Source: Parasphingorhabdus flavimaris (GTDB taxonomy: Bacteria > Pseudomonadota > Alphaproteobacteria > Sphingomonadales > Sphingomonadaceae). Taken from it: 64,000 bases of DNA. Positions 45,893-55,360 of the stretch are shown piece by piece (positions within the stretch are counted from its first letter, which is position 1; the number at the start of each line of letters is the position of its first letter). The notes beneath the pieces were generated by a model. The model searched no databases, had not been told where the DNA came from, and was given only the letters and a program-made list of their open reading frames with translations. The translations under genes and the position numbers were made by a program. The stretch lies in contig NZ_JABWMH010000001.1 of the NCBI RefSeq assembly GCF_013371215.1, positions 682,001-746,000 of the forward strand, in the 5' to 3' direction.

Positions 45893-46363
45893 ATGACCGA
45901 ACACCGTCCTCCATTGTCGCCGTTCACCCGTGACAGCGCCATCCACAAGGTTCGCGCCGCCGAAGATGGCTGGAACAGCCGCGACCCTGAGAAGGTCGCG
46001 CTCGCATATACGGCCGACAGCATCTGGCGAAACCGCGACCACTTCCTCGCCGGGCGCGCGGAGATAGTCGCATTCCTGACCGAGAAATGGCAGCGGGAGC
46101 AAGACTACCGGCTGATCAAGGAACTCTGGACTTTTGGCGGAAACCGGATCGCGGTCCGCTTTGCCTATGAATGGCGTGATGCCGCCAGTCGGTGGTGGCG
46201 CTCTTACGGCAATGAAAACTGGGAGTTTCACGATGACGGTCTGATGCGCCGGCGCCACGCCAGCATCAACGATGTGTCGATTGACGCTTCCGACCGGCTG
46301 TTCCACTGGCCCCGGGGCCGCCGCCCCGACGACCATCCGGGATTGAGCGACCTCGGTCTGTAA
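45893..46363 (+). CDS. DUF1348/NTF2-like family protein
   Basis: 156 aa. DUF1348 pattern: [79 protein letters not shown] and a C-terminal [17 protein letters not shown] (parts). NTF2-like cone fold; function unknown. Follows the VOC gene by 11 bp in the LysR-linked unit. Confidence 0.92.
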   Translation: MTEHRPPLSPFTRDSAIHKVRAAEDGWNSRDPEKVALAYTADSIWRNRDHFLAGRAEIVAFLTEKWQREQDYRLIKELWTFGGNRIAVRFAYEWRDAASRWWRSYGNENWEFHDDGLMRRRHASINDVSIDASDRLFHWPRGRRPDDHPGLSDLGL

Positions 46364-46404
46364 ACTTCACTGGACCTGCACTCGGCTTCGCCCTAACATC
46401 CTTC

Positions 46405-46508
46405 CATTCCCCGGGGAGTCGTTTGACTGAGAGGGGCGCGTAACGTCGCCCGACCCGCAGAACCTGATCCGGCACCGCTGATGCGGGCTTACCGGCGTAG
46501 GGAGGGAG
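46405..46508 (+). ncRNA. TPP riboswitch (THI element)
   Basis: Conserved TPP aptamer parts in order: ggggag ... ctgagagggg, then acccgcagaacctgatccgg, and accggcgtagggag at the 3' side, with P1 formed by ttccc and gggag. It lies 59 bp before the membrane protein and 487 bp before thiC, so it should repress both when thiamine diphosphate is high. Confidence 0.95.
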
Positions 46509-46566
46509 CGGTTATTTGGGCATCCCGGATACGCTCTTTCTCCCTCAGGACAGAAGGAGAGACGCG

Positions 46567-49372
<2,806 letters not shown>

Positions 49373-49391
49373 CTTGGGCGTGCCATAAAAC

Positions 49392-49540
49392 TGCTCGTCA
49401 TCCCGAACCATTCCGCCGTCATCCTGACCTATCCCCCCGTCATCCTGAACTCGTTTCAGGATCCCTTAGGATTGTGCACTGCGGCCCGAGGTCCTGAGCC
49501 GAAGGCCACCGGAGGTAAACAAGTTCAGGATGACGGGGTG
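49392..49540. repeat. Inverted-repeat element, family A copy 1
   Basis: Arms gtcatcctgaactcgtttc (49438-) and the inverse ending caagttcaggatgacgg (to 49537), plus two partial direct copies of the left arm (gtcatcccgaacc at 49397 and gtcatcctgacc at 49418). REP-like, between genes. Confidence 0.8.
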
Positions 49541-49659
49541 ATGTTATGCCCCGCTCGACGCCCTCCCGCTTGACGACAGCCCTCAGGAGAGCGCAGGATA
49601 AGCCCCTGCAACGGCCAGCTTTTCCACCAGCGAGTCGCGCAAAACAGAGGGGAAACAAC

Positions 49660-50112
49660 ATGCACAAATTCCTGATAGTCCTGCCACTGCTGGCCATGGC
49701 CGCACCGCTGCAGGCGAAGGACGCGAAAGACGTGCTGATGCCGGAAGACCCGGAAGCAGCAGCCTTCCAGAGCGCGGTCGGCTATGCCGACGCGGTGATC
49801 GCCGGCGACAAAATCTATCTGTCCGGCGTAATCGTCACGCCTGAGCCCGGCGAAAGCGACCTCAAACCCGCCTTCACCCGCGCCTTCGAACGCATCGGCC
49901 GCACGCTGGAACGGGCCGGGGTCGGCTGGGACGAAGTCGTCGACCTGACCAGCTATCACACCGACCTGCAAGGCTCGATCAACGAAATGGTCGAGGTGAA
50001 GAGCCTCTATATCAGGGCGCCATTCCCGGCGTGGACCGCCATCGGGATCAGCGCGCTCTACGAGGCGGACGGGGTGGTCGAGATCAAGGTCGTGGCGCAG
50101 CGGGGGGAGTGA
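49660..50112 (+). CDS. RidA family protein with signal peptide
   Basis: 150 aa from ATG 49660 with AGAGGGG upstream. A Sec signal peptide (MHKFLIVLPLLAMAAPLQAK) precedes a RidA/YjgF domain: YADAVIAGDKIYLSGVI, GVGWDEVVDLTSYHTDLQG and RAPFPAWTAIGISALYEADGVVEIKVVA (parts; key residues R and E of the RidA pocket: APFPAWTAIG and VEIKV). Classical RidA is cytosolic and hydrolyses reactive enamines; an exported member is unusual. Flanked by repeats. Confidence 0.85.
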   Translation: MHKFLIVLPLLAMAAPLQAKDAKDVLMPEDPEAAAFQSAVGYADAVIAGDKIYLSGVIVTPEPGESDLKPAFTRAFERIGRTLERAGVGWDEVVDLTSYHTDLQGSINEMVEVKSLYIRAPFPAWTAIGISALYEADGVVEIKVVAQRGE

Positions 50113-50177
50113 AGTGTCTAAGCCCCTCCTCTTCAGAGGAGGGGTTGGGGTGGTGCCTGTCATCTGACCACCATAGC

Positions 50178-50258
50178 CTCGTCATCCCGAACTTGTTTCA
50201 GGATCCGGTGAGATTGTGAATTGCCGTTCGAGATCCTGAAACGAGTTCAGGATGACGA
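50178..50258. repeat. Inverted-repeat element, family A copy 2
   Basis: Arms gtcatcccgaacttgtttc and gaaacgagttcaggatgac, both extended by aggatc/gatcct, separated by about 25 bp. Best-preserved copy of family A. Confidence 0.85.
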
Positions 50259-50285
50259 ATAGGCGGTGATGTTGGGAGACGCATT

Positions 50286-50360
50286 ATGCCAAGTTCAGCC
50301 AAAATCACCGACGAACGCGCCGCTGATGTGCAATACAGCAATGACAGCCTGATCGACTAG
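50286..50360 (+). CDS. Possible 24-aa ORF
   Basis: ATG with GGGAGA upstream (gttgggagacgcattatg), 24 codons ending TAG. The peptide is acidic (ITDERAADVQYSNDSLID) and lacks a known motif. It might be a fragment of a lost gene or meaningless. Confidence 0.2.
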   Translation: MPSSAKITDERAADVQYSNDSLID

Positions 50361-50394
50361 TTACGGTGACAGTGCACTTTTCCCCACTGTTCCT

Positions 50395-50991
50395 TCAACC
50401 CACCGGCACCAACTTCTCCACCAGCGCCCTTAGCTCTCCCGCCGTCGTATGTCCCGCCACCACCTCGTGATAGCCAATCCCCGCCTTGCGCAGCGCCTCC
50501 TTCTTGACCGCGTCGCGGGCGGCAGCAGAGTTTCCAGTATGGTGGCCCGATCCCTGATATTCGAGCGCGTGGACCACGCGGCAACGGTCGTCCATCAGCG
50601 CGAAATCGACGCGCTTGCTATTGACGCTCAGAAAGGCCTGCTTGTCGGGGCTGGCGAGAAATTCGCCGAGCGAGACCTGCGCCATCACCTGCCAGCCTGG
50701 GTTGCGCGCGATCACTGCCTTGTCGAGCGCGGTGAAGACATTGGCCTCCGACTTGTTGAGCAGCGGCCGGGACGTGAATTTGGCGCGGCTGACCGTGCTG
50801 AGCTGGCCAGCGGCGAAATCGGCGCCGCTCTTCTTGCCGCCGCTGTGATATTTCGGGCCGTTCTTCGCCCGCCATTCCGCCCGCCGCACCTTGACGCGAT
50901 ATTGTTCGACCGCGCGGCCCAGCATGAAAGCGATGACCAGCGCCACCAGCCAGGGCAGGTTCAACAGGATCAAGGCGATCAGATCGTCCAT
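50395..50991 (-). CDS. DUF2726 domain protein, membrane-anchored
   Basis: 198 aa. One N-terminal membrane segment (LIALILLNLPWLVALVIAFML), a basic linker, then a DUF2726 domain (~75-198): LLNKSEANVFTALDKAV, VMAQVSLGEFL, SVNSKRVDFALMDDRCRVVHALEYQGSGHH (parts; VDFAL and ALEYQGSGH) and AGIGYHEVVAG. The D...E-x-Q..K pattern resembles restriction-endonuclease-like folds, so nucleic acid processing is conceivable. Function unknown. Confidence 0.85.
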   Translation of the reverse strand: MDDLIALILLNLPWLVALVIAFMLGRAVEQYRVKVRRAEWRAKNGPKYHSGGKKSGADFAAGQLSTVSRAKFTSRPLLNKSEANVFTALDKAVIARNPGWQVMAQVSLGEFLASPDKQAFLSVNSKRVDFALMDDRCRVVHALEYQGSGHHTGNSAAARDAVKKEALRKAGIGYHEVVAGHTTAGELRALVEKLVPVG

Positions 50992-51150
50992 TGCTCGGCT
51001 CCATTTCTCCGGTCCGCATCATGCCCGAAAACGGTTGAAAAACCGTGTACGGCGGGCTCTTCAGGAAAACCCCCTGTTTTGAACGCATTGCGACTGGATG
51101 AAATCGTCGGGACGGGCGCAACCTTTCCCCCACCCACGCGTAACCTCCAG

Positions 51151-51741
51151 ATGAAGCAATCCCTAAGCCTCCTCCCGCTCGCGTTTCTGGCGGCCTGCTC
51201 ATCGCAGTCCTCGTCCGATGCCGAACCGGCTGCGGACGAGACTGTTTCTGTAACACCCGCACCGCCGATGGCGCCGGAGAAGACAGCCCCCGCTTCCGAT
51301 CCCGCGCCATCGGCAACCACGCTCACCCCCGCCGGGCTGGGTGATCTGCGGATCGGTCAGGCGGTTCCCGCCGGCAGCAGCTGGAGCGAGAAGGGCGCGC
51401 AGGCTTCGGATGTCTGCCGCGTGCTGTCCTCGCCCGACTATCCGGACACCTATGCGATTGTCGAAGAAGGCGAGGTCCGCCGCATCTCGATCAGCAAGGG
51501 ATCGAAGGTCAGGCTGCCAGAGGGCATTGGCCCCGGCGCAACCGAAGCCGCGGTGAAAAAGCATTTCCCCTATCCCGCCACGCCGCACAAATATGTCGAC
51601 GCCCCGGGCAAATATCTTACCGCCCCCGATGCCGCCGACGGCACCCCCGCGCTGCGCTTCGAAATCGGCAGCGACGGCACGGTCAGCCAGATCCACGCCG
51701 GCACGATGCCGGTGCTCGGCTATGTCGAGGCCTGTTCTTAA
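51151..51741 (+). CDS. Lipoprotein of unknown function
   Basis: 196 aa from the ATG at 51151. Signal peptide MKQSLSLLPLAFLAACSSQ with lipobox LAAC, a Pro/Ala-rich linker, then a soluble domain with LGDLRIGQAVPAGSSW, VRRISISKGSKVRLPEGIGPGATEAAVKK (parts) and a C-terminal MPVLGYVEAC. The RIG...GATEAAV pattern is seen in many small alphaproteobacterial lipoproteins. The frame is open long upstream but overlaps the DUF2726 gene in antisense. Confidence 0.75.
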   Translation: MKQSLSLLPLAFLAACSSQSSSDAEPAADETVSVTPAPPMAPEKTAPASDPAPSATTLTPAGLGDLRIGQAVPAGSSWSEKGAQASDVCRVLSSPDYPDTYAIVEEGEVRRISISKGSKVRLPEGIGPGATEAAVKKHFPYPATPHKYVDAPGKYLTAPDAADGTPALRFEIGSDGTVSQIHAGTMPVLGYVEACS

Positions 51742-51761
51742 AGCGTTAGAGCACCAGAAAC

Positions 51762-51873
51762 TCCGTTCGCCCTGAGCCTGTCGAGCCGAAGGCGAGCGCA
51801 GGTCAACAACCGGCGTCTACAGAGCAATGCCACCTCATCCCACCCGCGCTTCGACAAGCTCAGCACGAACGGC
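51762..51873. repeat. Inverted-repeat element, family B copy 1
   Basis: Left arm ccgttcgccctgagcctgtc at 51763 and right arm ttcgacaagctcagcacgaa at 51850, the family-B pair, about 55 bp apart. Left arm is slightly diverged. Confidence 0.8.
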
Positions 51874-51899
51874 AAATATGTCCGCCAACAGCGCGCTCG

Positions 51900-52337
51900 C
51901 TATGCCACCAGCCGCGCGCCCTCGTCCTCCGGCCCATTCGCCCAGGCCAACAGCCCCGCCATCGCCACGGTCAGCGCCCAGAGCCCTATCTTCGGGTTCA
52001 CCGTCCAGAAATTGACGAACAGGGCCGCGTGGCTGGCAAGATAGAGGATGATCAGCGCCATGCCCCACCGCTTGCGCCACAGCTGCCCGATGGCGCCGAG
52101 GCTGATCGTCACGCCCATGAAGGCGATGAAGGCGAAATAGGAGAGCGGGGTGAAGCCGGCGAGATTGGTTCCGCGCTCGGCGATGAACCGCTGCGTGTCG
52201 GCCAGCGCCACCACCGCCTCGCCATCGAACAGCCACCATCCCTGCGCCTGTCCGATCATCAGCGCGCTGACCCCGATGCGGATCAGGCCGGAGACGAGAA
52301 AGATCAGGCAGAGTGCGATGGCAAACTTGCGCTTCAT
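51900..52337 (-). CDS. Small membrane protein of unknown function
   Basis: 145 aa with four predicted segments: FAIALCLIFLVSGLIRIGVS, PLSYFAFIAFMGVTISLGA, WGMALIILYLASHAALFVNF and IGLWALTVAMAGLLAW. Start MKRK. A large soluble loop (~30-60) carries WWLFDGEAVVALADTQRFIAE. No family recognised. Confidence 0.75.
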   Translation of the reverse strand: MKRKFAIALCLIFLVSGLIRIGVSALMIGQAQGWWLFDGEAVVALADTQRFIAERGTNLAGFTPLSYFAFIAFMGVTISLGAIGQLWRKRWGMALIILYLASHAALFVNFWTVNPKIGLWALTVAMAGLLAWANGPEDEGARLVA

Positions 52338-52427
52338 CCTGTGTCGCTAGGTTAACACAGTTCGACTGTCAACGGGCGTTGCCGGGGCCCTTGTACCGCC
52401 CGCGCCCCGCCCGCTTGCTCTCCATAC

Positions 52428-52459
52428 AAAAAAGCCGCCCCTTCCGGGACGGCTTCTTT
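52428..52459 (-). terminator. Terminator of first csbD gene
   Basis: Stem aaaaaagccgcccc/gggacggcttcttt on the minus strand after the conserved 3'-UTR hairpin; the A-run gives a T-run on the transcript. Confidence 0.8.
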
Positions 52460-52462
52460 GCC

Positions 52463-52510
52463 GGTGCTGCTCGCTTTGGGGGGCAGGGGGGATGGGGAGC
52501 GAGCAGCGCC
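52463..52510 (-). ncRNA. Conserved 3'-UTR hairpin with C-rich loop, copy 1
   Basis: Perfect stem gctgctcgct/agcgagcagc (52466-52475 with 52498-52507; extended by three outer pairs). The 22-nt loop reads ttggggggcagggg on the plus strand, thus CCCCTGCCCCCCAA in the csbD transcript. It starts 17 nt after the stop codon and is followed directly by the terminator. Confidence 0.6.
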
Positions 52511-52527
52511 GACGTTCAGGGAGGGGA

Positions 52528-52698
52528 CTAGATATCGTCGCCCAGCGCGCCCTTGATGGCGCCCTTGGTTTGCTGGCCCTTGCCCTTGACTTCCTGCGCC
52601 TTGCCTTCGGCACGGGTTTCCGGGTCATTGCTTTGCTGTTTGGCCTTGCCAACGGCTTCGTTCACATTGCCTTTTACTTTGTCTACGAGTTCACCCAT
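52528..52698 (-). CDS. CsbD family stress protein, copy 1
   Basis: 56 aa: MGELVDKVKGNVNEAVGKAK, a middle NDPETRAEGKAQEVKGKGQQ and TKGAIKGALGD, the CsbD pattern of small, very hydrophilic, unstructured stress proteins. RBS AAGGAGC. A second copy lies 0.9 kb away. Upstream motif at 52768-52779 and the 3' hairpin are shared with it. Likely general-stress-controlled (inference). Confidence 0.93.
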   Translation of the reverse strand: MGELVDKVKGNVNEAVGKAKQQSNDPETRAEGKAQEVKGKGQQTKGAIKGALGDDI

Positions 52699-52767
52699 TT
52701 TGATGCTCCTTCTGTGTGGCCGGATTACCGGTCCGGGGGGGAAGCAGACGTCGCCGCCTGCACAAGT

Positions 52768-52779
52768 AACCAATGCGCG
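52768..52779 (-). promoter_or_regulatory. Motif shared by both csbD upstream regions, copy 1
   Basis: On the minus strand cgcgcattggtt, about 70 bp before the csbD copy 1 start. The same motif (cgtgcattggtt) lies 69 bp before copy 2. Confidence 0.5.
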
Positions 52780-52892
52780 AAACCCGGGTTGGTTGCGGCA
52801 GGTCGGCGCTAAATTGCAACGGGCTGGCGCGCCGCTGGACGGGGCGGCAAAAAAGGTACAGGATGACCGCCAGCCAACCGGAGTATGAAGCG

Positions 52893-53339
52893 ATGTCCCG
52901 TCTGATCAAAATGCCGCTCATCACCGCCGCGATCCTGGCGCTCGCCGCCTGCGGGGCCAGCGAGGCGCCCGCCGCCGGACCGGCTAGCGACAGCAGCGAA
53001 GGCGCGATGGATGCATCGAAACCCGATGAAGATGTCACACGGGCAGGGGCGGCCCAGCAGGTCATCATCAGGGGCTTTGAATGCGGCGACAATTGCTATC
53101 TCGACTACAGCCTCGCCGCTCCCGCACCGGACGCGGATACAGCCGGCGAAACCCGGAGCGCGCTCTGCAGCGTTGACGCCTGTATCGCATGGTTCGAGGA
53201 ACAGGCCATGCCCCCCGCATTCATCGGCCGCAGCGCCACCGTGACGCTCGGCCTCGGCGAACAATATGACAATGAAGGCACTGTGATGAGCGATGACTTC
53301 CCGCTGATCACCAGCATCAAGGTCGACCCCGCGCCATAA
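52893..53339 (+). CDS. Lipoprotein of unknown function
   Basis: 148 aa from ATG 52893 with GGAG upstream. Signal peptide with lipobox LAAC (LITAAILALAACG). The mature part is acidic with four Cys (ECGDNCYLDY, ALCSVDACIAWF) that may form two disulfides, and a C-terminal VTLGLGEQYDNEGTVMSDDF (20). Divergent from csbD copy 1. No family recognised. Confidence 0.78.
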   Translation: MSRLIKMPLITAAILALAACGASEAPAAGPASDSSEGAMDASKPDEDVTRAGAAQQVIIRGFECGDNCYLDYSLAAPAPDADTAGETRSALCSVDACIAWFEEQAMPPAFIGRSATVTLGLGEQYDNEGTVMSDDFPLITSIKVDPAP

Positions 53340-53355
53340 ACGGGCGGCCAGCCCC

Positions 53356-53446
53356 TCCGTTCGTCCTGAGCCTGTCGAAGGACAGCGTCCGTGAGGCCAC
53401 AGCAGCGCCTACCACCCGTACTTCGACAAGCTCAGCACGAACGGGT
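53356..53446. repeat. Inverted-repeat element, family B copy 2
   Basis: Left arm gttcgtcctgagcctgtcga (53359-53378) and right arm ttcgacaagctcagcacgaa (53422-53441); the arms are inverted copies apart from a few bases. Best-preserved copy. Confidence 0.85.
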
Positions 53447-53487
53447 GTCGGGGGCGATTGCAGACAGGATAAACCGGGACAATAAAC

Positions 53488-53518
53488 GCCGTTCGTCCTG
53501 AGCCTGTCGAAGGACAGC
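53488..53518. repeat. Family B single left arm, copy 3
   Basis: gttcgtcctgagcctgtcga followed by aggacagc, identical to the left arm of copy 2, with no right arm nearby. Confidence 0.8.
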
Positions 53519-53534
53519 CCCCACCACCATTGCC

Positions 53535-53566
53535 AAAAAAAAGCCGACCCGCGAGGGCCGGCTTTT
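53535..53566 (-). terminator. Terminator of second csbD gene
   Basis: Stem aagccgaccc/gggccggctt with a GCGA tetraloop and flanking A and T runs, immediately after the conserved 3'-UTR hairpin. Confidence 0.85.
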
Positions 53567-53571
53567 GCTGT

Positions 53572-53610
53572 GGCGCTGCCCTTGGGGGGCAAGGGAGACC
53601 GGGCAGCGCC
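53572..53610 (-). ncRNA. Conserved 3'-UTR hairpin with C-rich loop, copy 2
   Basis: Perfect stem ggcgctgccc/gggcagcgcc with a 19-nt loop ttggggggcaagggagacc (plus strand). The stem differs wholly from copy 1 but still pairs, and the loop keeps ttggggggca-rgg, so structure and loop are conserved. 11 nt after the csbD stop codon. Confidence 0.65.
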
Positions 53611-53621
53611 TTGGGGTAAAT

Positions 53622-53795
53622 CTATTTCGTATCGCTGGACAGTTCGGCCTTCAGCGAGGCCTTGACCTGCTGGGCCTTGCCCTTGATTTCCTGCGCCGCG
53701 CCTTTGGCGCGGGTCTCGGGGTCGTCGCTGTCCCGCTTGGCCTTGCCGGCCGCCTCGTTCACATTGCCCTTCAACCTGTCCAGCAGTTCGCTCAT
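53622..53795 (-). CDS. CsbD family stress protein, copy 2
   Basis: 57 aa: MSELLDRLKGNVNEAAGKAK, DDPETRAKGAAQEIKGKAQQ and VKASLKAELSSDTK. Clear paralogue of the copy at 52528, including the GNVNEA..GKAK and DPETRA blocks. RBS AGGAGA. Upstream of the RBS a ggccgg/ccggcc hairpin occurs, with a shorter ccgg/ccgg one in copy 1. Its 3'-UTR hairpin and terminator also match copy 1 in layout. Confidence 0.93.
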   Translation of the reverse strand: MSELLDRLKGNVNEAAGKAKRDSDDPETRAKGAAQEIKGKAQQVKASLKAELSSDTK

Positions 53796-53863
53796 GATAT
53801 TCTCCTCGTTGGCCGGTCAGCCGGCCCGTTTATCTGGTTGCGGCACATCATGCCCGCTCATTC

Positions 53864-53875
53864 AACCAATGCACG
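53864..53875 (-). promoter_or_regulatory. Motif shared by both csbD upstream regions, copy 2
   Basis: On the minus strand cgtgcattggtt, 69 bp before the csbD copy 2 start; see copy 1. Confidence 0.5.
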
Positions 53876-54048
53876 AGCCGCCACATGGTTGCCTGCCCGC
53901 TCATCGTCTTCCTCCGCCGCTCGACATGGCCGCCGACATCAAATGCCTGCCGCTGGGTCCGAGCGCGTGAAACACAAGCATAATGCGGATCGGGATGGTC
54001 ACCAATATGGCCCTTGGTGCATCGTCCGCCCGGGCGGCTGCGCGGAGC

Positions 54049-54498
54049 CTAGGGCTGCTGCCCCGCCTCGATCATCGCGAACAGTTCCGCCCCGGTCAGC
54101 ATCTCGCTGTCCCCGGCAAAGCTGTAATAAGACGGCTTCTCGTCGATAAACACCTGCCGCCGCAGCGACAGGGACGCATCCTTGTCGGTCGCATCATCGA
54201 ACAGCCCGGCGCAGACCATATGCTCGCCGCTGTCCTTCAGCCGGTAGAAGAGATGCGAGCCGCAGTCCGCGCAAAAGGCCCGCTCCGCCCATTCGGAGCT
54301 ATGATAGACCGATATCCTGTCCGCCCCCTTGATCAGCACGTCGGTCCCGCAATCAATCTCGACAAACGGCCCGCCACCCCAGCGCCGGCACATCCGGCAA
54401 TGACAGGCATCGACATGGCTGGCGGCGTTTTTCGCGGTGATGGTGACGGCACCGCAGAGGCAGTGGCCCTGGCGGGGGGTGTTTTGGGGGGTGGTCAT
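54049..54498 (-). CDS. GFA family protein (zinc-binding, CENP-V fold)
   Basis: 149 aa. Zinc-binding pattern of the GFA family: GHCLCGAVTI (CxC), VDACHCRMCRRWGGG (CxCxxC) and AFCADCGSHLFYR (CxxC). The family is named after a glutathione-dependent formaldehyde-activating enzyme, but most members have no proven activity. Cytoplasmic. No operon partner. Confidence 0.9.
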   Translation of the reverse strand: MTTPQNTPRQGHCLCGAVTITAKNAASHVDACHCRMCRRWGGGPFVEIDCGTDVLIKGADRISVYHSSEWAERAFCADCGSHLFYRLKDSGEHMVCAGLFDDATDKDASLSLRRQVFIDEKPSYYSFAGDSEMLTGAELFAMIEAGQQP

Positions 54499-54637
54499 GA
54501 TGGGGCCTCCTGTTGTTGGTAGGTTGGGAGGAGGATATCATAAAGCGGATTGCTTTTGCATGGGGTAATGTTCGAATAGGGGCAATCAAGATTGGATTGA
54601 GACTCAGGCCTGAGCTTGTCCGAGGATGTTTACGCGC

Positions 54638-55069
54638 TCACAACCCCAACTCCTTCGCAATCATCCCCTCGCCAAAATAAGCCCGCTCGCAGATAATCCG
54701 GTCGGTCCCCGGCGCAAATTCAAAGCTCGCCGCCATCCGCACCCGAAAGCTTTTCCCGGTCGGCTCGATCACCGTCCCGTCCACGGTCAGCGGCCCGAGA
54801 TGCGTGCCGGTCAGCCAGAATTCGACCAGCACGACATGCTCGCCCGCCGCGCCGATCGCGATCACTTCATTGGCCTGGTCGGGAAAGGGCGTCCGCGACA
54901 TCGCGAAATATTTGCGCACCGCTTCCTCGCCGTCAAACACCGTGCCATTGCCGTATAATTCATAGCGCGGATGCGCGAACGTATCGATCACCGCATCCCA
55001 TTCATGGGTGATCTCCAGCGCCATATGATCGCGCACGATTTTCACGCGCGCCTGTTCGAGGTCAGTCAT
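54638..55069 (-). CDS. SnoaL/NTF2-like family protein
   Basis: 143 aa from MTDLEQARVKIVRDHM (55069). NTF2-like pattern: ITHEWDAVIDTFAHPRYELY, FDGEEAVRKYFAMSRTPFPD, VVLVEFWLTGTHLGPL, FRVRMAASFEFAPGTDRI (parts). Such ester-cyclase-like proteins are small cone-shaped enzymes or binding proteins; substrate unknown. Frame extends upstream to 55156 but without family resemblance. Confidence 0.85.
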   Translation of the reverse strand: MTDLEQARVKIVRDHMALEITHEWDAVIDTFAHPRYELYGNGTVFDGEEAVRKYFAMSRTPFPDQANEVIAIGAAGEHVVLVEFWLTGTHLGPLTVDGTVIEPTGKSFRVRMAASFEFAPGTDRIICERAYFGEGMIAKELGL

Positions 55070-55156
55070 TCTTCTCTCTCCCTTGTTTTGTCGGAGAGGG
55101 TTTCGCGCAGGGGCGAGGGGAATGCAATCGGGATTTGTAGCGGGTGGGGGGAGCAC

Positions 55157-55236
55157 TCGTCATCCTGAACTTGGTTCAGGACCTCCCTCGATTGCGCGCT
55201 TGCCTTGCGGGATCCTGAAACAAATTCAGGATGAGA
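55157..55236. repeat. Inverted-repeat element, family A copy 3
   Basis: Left arm gtcatcctgaacttggttc and right arm gatcctgaaacaaattcagg then atgag, about 25 bp apart. It is the last family A copy before the recombinase gene. Confidence 0.8.
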
Positions 55237-55360
55237 GTATCTAACTAAAGTTCTATGAATAAACAACAAAAACATATATAAACATCCACACAGAGCCTAC
55301 ACAGATACGGCAAATCAATGACTTACGCCGCCAATCTGCACGGATTCTGCACAGTGGAGC

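Noticed and set aside
50449-51150. Long frame upstream of the lipoprotein at 51151
   Set aside because: It is antisense to the DUF2726 gene and lacks a signal or family pattern; the lipobox start at 51151 explains the gene.
54601-54626. Degenerate family B repeat (cctgagcttgtccgagg)
   Set aside because: Resembles the left arm only over about 15 bases with several mismatches; not strong enough to list as a copy.
49392-55236. Possible CRISPR array from the recurring short repeats
   Set aside because: Repeats are inverted pairs scattered between genes, not direct repeats with equal spacers, and no cas gene is present.
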